A stretch of 64,000 bases of DNA, taken from Balneola sp. (GTDB lineage: Bacteria; Bacteroidota; Rhodothermia; Balneolales; Balneolaceae). The DNA lies in the NCBI GenBank assembly GCA_003712055.1, contig RHLJ01000003.1, positions 186,001 to 250,000 of the forward strand, given 5' to 3'. A program made the position numbers and the translations under genes. The notes beneath the pieces are model-generated. The model was not told the origin of the DNA. It saw only the letters and a program-made list of their open reading frames with translations, and ran no database searches. Below are positions 61,564-64,000 of the stretch, in pieces; the stretch's first letter is position 1, and the number at the start of each line of letters is the position of its first letter.

Positions 61564-62067
61564 TTGTCTAACAAAGTAAAACTCTTTCCTTCTAAAAAAC
61601 TCAAAGTAGAGTTATATAACGACCATAAATCAGTGCTTGCTGACTTAAAAGAATACACTGATAAATCATATTCCCTCGTATCGGATTGGACTGATAAAGA
61701 ATTCAGGGGAATTGTTAATGAAAGTACTTTTAAAGTAATTTCATCAGAAATAGGCTATGGAGCCATGTGTGTTTTCGAGGGAAAATTTGACGGTGATCAC
61801 GGAATAATTGAGATTCAATTACACAAAGCTTTTAAAGGCCTTCTATTAGCAATGCCTCTTTCTATTTGTATCCCTTTTATAATTGGCATATTAACAAATG
61901 AAATGACTGCTGCATCCTTATGGAACCTTTTATTTATTATGCCTCTCTTTTTTATTTTTGTTCGATTAATTTTCGCAGAGATAGGTTTTAGAATTGTCTC
62001 AAGAATTGGATTGAAAAAACTTTTGACCATCTTGCAAATAACTCATTTAGAAGAAGTCCAATTATGA
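61564..62067 (+). CDS. hypothetical membrane protein
   Basis: A 167-residue protein starting with TTG at 61564. The N-terminal half (about 1-97) is polar (SKKLKVELYNDHKSVLADLK, then a GYGAMCVFEGKFDGDHGIIEI beta segment). Two membrane helices follow (about 98-115 and 122-145, with SICIPFIIGIL and FIMPLFFIFVRLIF). The C-terminal tail contains KKLLTILQITHLEEVQL. No family recognised. It overlaps the next gene by 4 bp (ATGA), so both are read together; a role linked to the peptidase is only inferred from operon order. Confidence 0.65.
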   Translation: MSNKVKLFPSKKLKVELYNDHKSVLADLKEYTDKSYSLVSDWTDKEFRGIVNESTFKVISSEIGYGAMCVFEGKFDGDHGIIEIQLHKAFKGLLLAMPLSICIPFIIGILTNEMTAASLWNLLFIMPLFFIFVRLIFAEIGFRIVSRIGLKKLLTILQITHLEEVQL

Positions 62068-63014
62068 ACAGATATAATATCGGCATGTTTACTTTTCTAT
62101 TACTTTCCTGCCAACAGCTTCCTGAACCTGCCTATCTTGCCATACCCGAAAGCAGTTCTGTTCAGACTGTTTCTTTATTAGGGGATTCGCTTAGAGCTGC
62201 TGTACTTGGTGATAGTATCAAAACAGTATTTACTAAAAACCTTGATGAAGCAGAGCGGGATTACAATGCTGATGACACAAGTATTGAGAATATCATTTGG
62301 TATGGAAGAAGACTTGCCTACTTAGGAGAGTACCAACAAGCTGTGGAGGTATTTTCCAAAGGAATTGAATTACATCCTGTAGAACCTCAACTACTTCGTC
62401 ATCGCGCTCACCGATATATTACATTGCGCGCTTTTGATCACGCAATCCAGGATTTTGAAGAAGCAGGAGAGCTTATTAAAGGAACCGAAGACATTGTAGA
62501 GCCTGACGGCCTTCCAAATGCTCTAAACATGCCTCGAAGCTCTTTACATACTAATATCTGGTACCACCTTGGTTTAGCTTATTATCTGGAGAGTGACTTT
62601 GAAAACGCTCAAAAAGCTTATGAAAAATGTATCATGGCCAGCACCAATGATGATATGCTGGTAGCAGCTGTGTACTGGTATTATATGTCGCTTAAAAGAA
62701 GCGGGAAGGACGAACTTGCCGGACAAATCATTGAGCCGATTCATTCGGATATGGACATCATTGAAAATGACAGCTATTTAAAGCTTCTTCTTGTATTCAA
62801 ATCTGAATTCGAACCCGATCTTCTTCTGGACGGAAGCTCCGATGCGTTAAGTAATGCTACTATTGGTTACGGTATTGGCAACTGGCATTATATGAACGGA
62901 CGAAGCGCCCGAGCTTATGAAATCTGGAACCAGGTAGTTAAAGGCAATAGCTGGGCTTCCTTTGGGTTTATAGCCAGCGAGGTGGAATTATCCAATGACT
63001 CAATTAAGAATTAA
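62064..63014 (+). CDS. TPR-containing lipoprotein
   Basis: A 316-residue lipoprotein. The N-terminus MNRYNIGMFTFLLLSCQQ has a lipobox with Cys about residue 16. TPR-like units follow (WYGRRLAYLGEYQQAVEVFS, LLRHRAHRYITLRAFDHAIQ, IWYHLGLAYYLESDFENAQK, WHYMNGRSARAYEIWNQV). It is probably anchored facing the periplasm or surface and binds a protein or polysaccharide partner. It overlaps the membrane-protein gene by 4 bp. The stop is followed by a strong palindrome facing a convergent gene. Confidence 0.8.
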   Translation: MNRYNIGMFTFLLLSCQQLPEPAYLAIPESSSVQTVSLLGDSLRAAVLGDSIKTVFTKNLDEAERDYNADDTSIENIIWYGRRLAYLGEYQQAVEVFSKGIELHPVEPQLLRHRAHRYITLRAFDHAIQDFEEAGELIKGTEDIVEPDGLPNALNMPRSSLHTNIWYHLGLAYYLESDFENAQKAYEKCIMASTNDDMLVAAVYWYYMSLKRSGKDELAGQIIEPIHSDMDIIENDSYLKLLLVFKSEFEPDLLLDGSSDALSNATIGYGIGNWHYMNGRSARAYEIWNQVVKGNSWASFGFIASEVELSNDSIKN

Positions 63015-63047
63015 CAATGGCTCCATTGTTCATTGAGCCATTGTTAA
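63011..63047. terminator. symmetric hairpin between convergent genes, possible bidirectional terminator
   Basis: TTAACAATGGCTC (63011-63023) and GAGCCATTGTTAA (63035-63047) are perfect complements with an 11-nt loop. T-rich ends are short on both strands. It overlaps the stop of the TPR lipoprotein and precedes the stop of the convergent peptidase gene by 10 bp. Confidence 0.6.
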
Positions 63048-63057
63048 TTGATCATTG

Positions 63058-64000
63058 CTAATTCCCAACAAAAAATACCGCATTCCCAATTAGTAGTTTT
63101 CCATTGTGCCAGAAGCCTCTGAAAAATGGATCATCTACCATATACACTACTGCACCAGCTCCCATATTTTGAACTCCAAAAGAAAGGGATTCTCCCATAA
63201 GTTCCTGTGCCCTATGGCCAACAAAGCCGCTCCTTGGAGCTCCATCTTTAGCAACCCCCACATTCCATCCATTTTCCAGGTACTCGTAAGAAGTAGAACC
63301 CAACTTTAACGACATATAGGTCTCGTCATATCCAAAGGCGAGTGGATGTGTATTGTCCATGCTAAGTTCATATACAGCTCCTACACTAAGATTTGGAATA
63401 AATGAGCGATCCGAATCTGAGTATTTTCTAAGCCTGTCTTCCATACTTTCTTCTCCATTATCGGAAGACTTGCGGGTTAAATTGAATCCTTCTTGTCGAG
63501 CCAGGAAACCATTTGCTCCGCCAACTGCAATTAGTGTTCCTCCGCTTCTGATCCAGTCCTGTAAATCACCAATTCCAGATTCTCCAAAAGTACCACCGTA
63601 GGAACCTGGCGGAAGGAGCATTACATCATAATCACTCCAATCTATATATCCCACATCATCACGATTGATAAGAGTAACGGGATATTCAATTACCTGATCA
63701 AAATAATGCCAAATATGCCCAACATTATTGCTTCCTGTTCCTTCTCCGGCAATTAGCCCAATCCTTGGAGCTTTAACCAGGTTAATGGAAGATGATCCAA
63801 AATCCTTTCCGGTAGTTACAAACCCGGTTGAAACGGGTGTCAGGTCACGGTTTAATAAATCAGCCGCGTCTTTCACGATATCATCAAAACCTTTAAGCCT
63901 TTCATTTCCGTTTCGTGTGATGACAAGCGTACCTGCAGGATATTGAGTTCCATCCATAGAAAAAGGCACTTCAGAGTACCGGGCCTTTACCCCTTTCTTG
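63058..64000 (-). CDS. C-terminal part of a zinc carboxypeptidase-like (M14-type) secreted protein (cut by window edge)
   Basis: The minus-strand frame is open from the right edge to a stop at 63058 (about 314 codons seen). It begins in KKGVKARYSEVPFSMDG, without a proper start. The segment has a glutamine-amidotransferase-like fold pattern (RIGLIAGEGTGSNNVGHIW, YDVMLLPPGSYGGTFGESGI, WIRSGGTLIAVGGANGFLAR) and ends GNAVFFVGN. This is the usual C-terminal half of large Bacteroidetes M14 carboxypeptidases, whose catalytic zinc domain would lie beyond the edge. It faces the TPR lipoprotein gene convergently. Alternative: a different protein with this domain. Confidence 0.65.
   Translation of the reverse strand, partial: KKGVKARYSEVPFSMDGTQYPAGTLVITRNGNERLKGFDDIVKDAADLLNRDLTPVSTGFVTTGKDFGSSSINLVKAPRIGLIAGEGTGSNNVGHIWHYFDQVIEYPVTLINRDDVGYIDWSDYDVMLLPPGSYGGTFGESGIGDLQDWIRSGGTLIAVGGANGFLARQEGFNLTRKSSDNGEESMEDRLRKYSDSDRSFIPNLSVGAVYELSMDNTHPLAFGYDETYMSLKLGSTSYEYLENGWNVGVAKDGAPRSGFVGHRAQELMGESLSFGVQNMGAGAVVYMVDDPFFRGFWHNGKLLIGNAVFFVGN

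Overview
The window looks like chromosomal DNA of a marine Bacteroidetes-like bacterium. A member of Balneolota (Balneolaceae, such as Gracilimonas or Balneola) or a close relative fits best. This is inferred from gene content: secreted proteins with C-terminal type IX secretion (T9SS) sorting domains built on the YPNPFNP motif, a SusC/SusD pair, LytTR/LytS two-component systems, a GWxTD protein, DUF2911, and moderate GC. No phylogenetic search was possible. There is no prophage or CRISPR array, and no recognisable insertion sequence.

Layout. 1-4.3 kb: the start of an SLC13 anion symporter (cut by the left edge), a GAF-sensor histidine kinase and aconitase, all on the minus strand. 4.5-15.9 kb (plus): a translation and chromosome block with rplM-rpsI, rpsB-tsf, pyrH, frr, smc and ispH. 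A Fic protein with its own repeat-rich upstream region lies between pyrH and frr. 16.2-20.5 kb (minus): a YbbR protein, DUF721, recF and a T9SS-sorted endonuclease I. 20.5-25.9 kb (minus): a 1190-residue CotH/lamin-tail T9SS protein, msrA, a zinc-ribbon protein and a small GIY-YIG nuclease gene bracketed by inverted palindromic repeats. 25.9-32.5 kb (minus): a LytS/LytTR two-component system followed by a DUF2147-TolC-HlyD-FtsX-ABC efflux operon. 32.6 kb: tRNA-Leu(GAG). 33.0-38.4 kb (minus): TPR protein, small membrane protein, deoxynucleoside kinase, folK, folB, dnaA, a probable oriC, prmC. 38.5-46.9 kb (mostly plus): outer-membrane proteins, enolase, a Wzi-like/amidohydrolase pair, a T9SS multicopper oxidase and DUF2911. 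47.1-57.2 kb (minus): a GWxTD protein, then SusD and SusC downstream of a response regulator, a histidine kinase and a degenerate kinase homologue. 57.5-60.1 kb: a TonB receptor under a TPP riboswitch. 60.2-64 kb: a secreted M28 peptidase, a membrane protein, a TPR lipoprotein and the C-terminal part of an M14-type carboxypeptidase cut by the right edge.

How the genes work together. Much of the window is housekeeping (translation, replication initiation, chromosome maintenance, folate and isoprenoid synthesis). Around it are envelope functions: drug- or metabolite-type tripartite efflux with its own two-component system, TonB-dependent uptake of thiamine-related compounds and of an unknown glycan- or peptide-like substrate, and secretion of degradative or redox enzymes to the surface.

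The observations most worth a second look are (1) the GIY-YIG gene between two 27-bp inverted palindromes that differ only by a compensatory base-pair change; (2) a kinase homologue whose phosphoacceptor His is replaced by Glu, co-encoded with an intact kinase and response regulator upstream of susCD; (3) five copies of a 12-bp half-site before the fic gene placed inside the pyrH-frr interval; (4) a 21-bp-period direct repeat before the efflux operon; and (5) a TPP riboswitch with a visible Shine-Dalgarno-sequestering hairpin.
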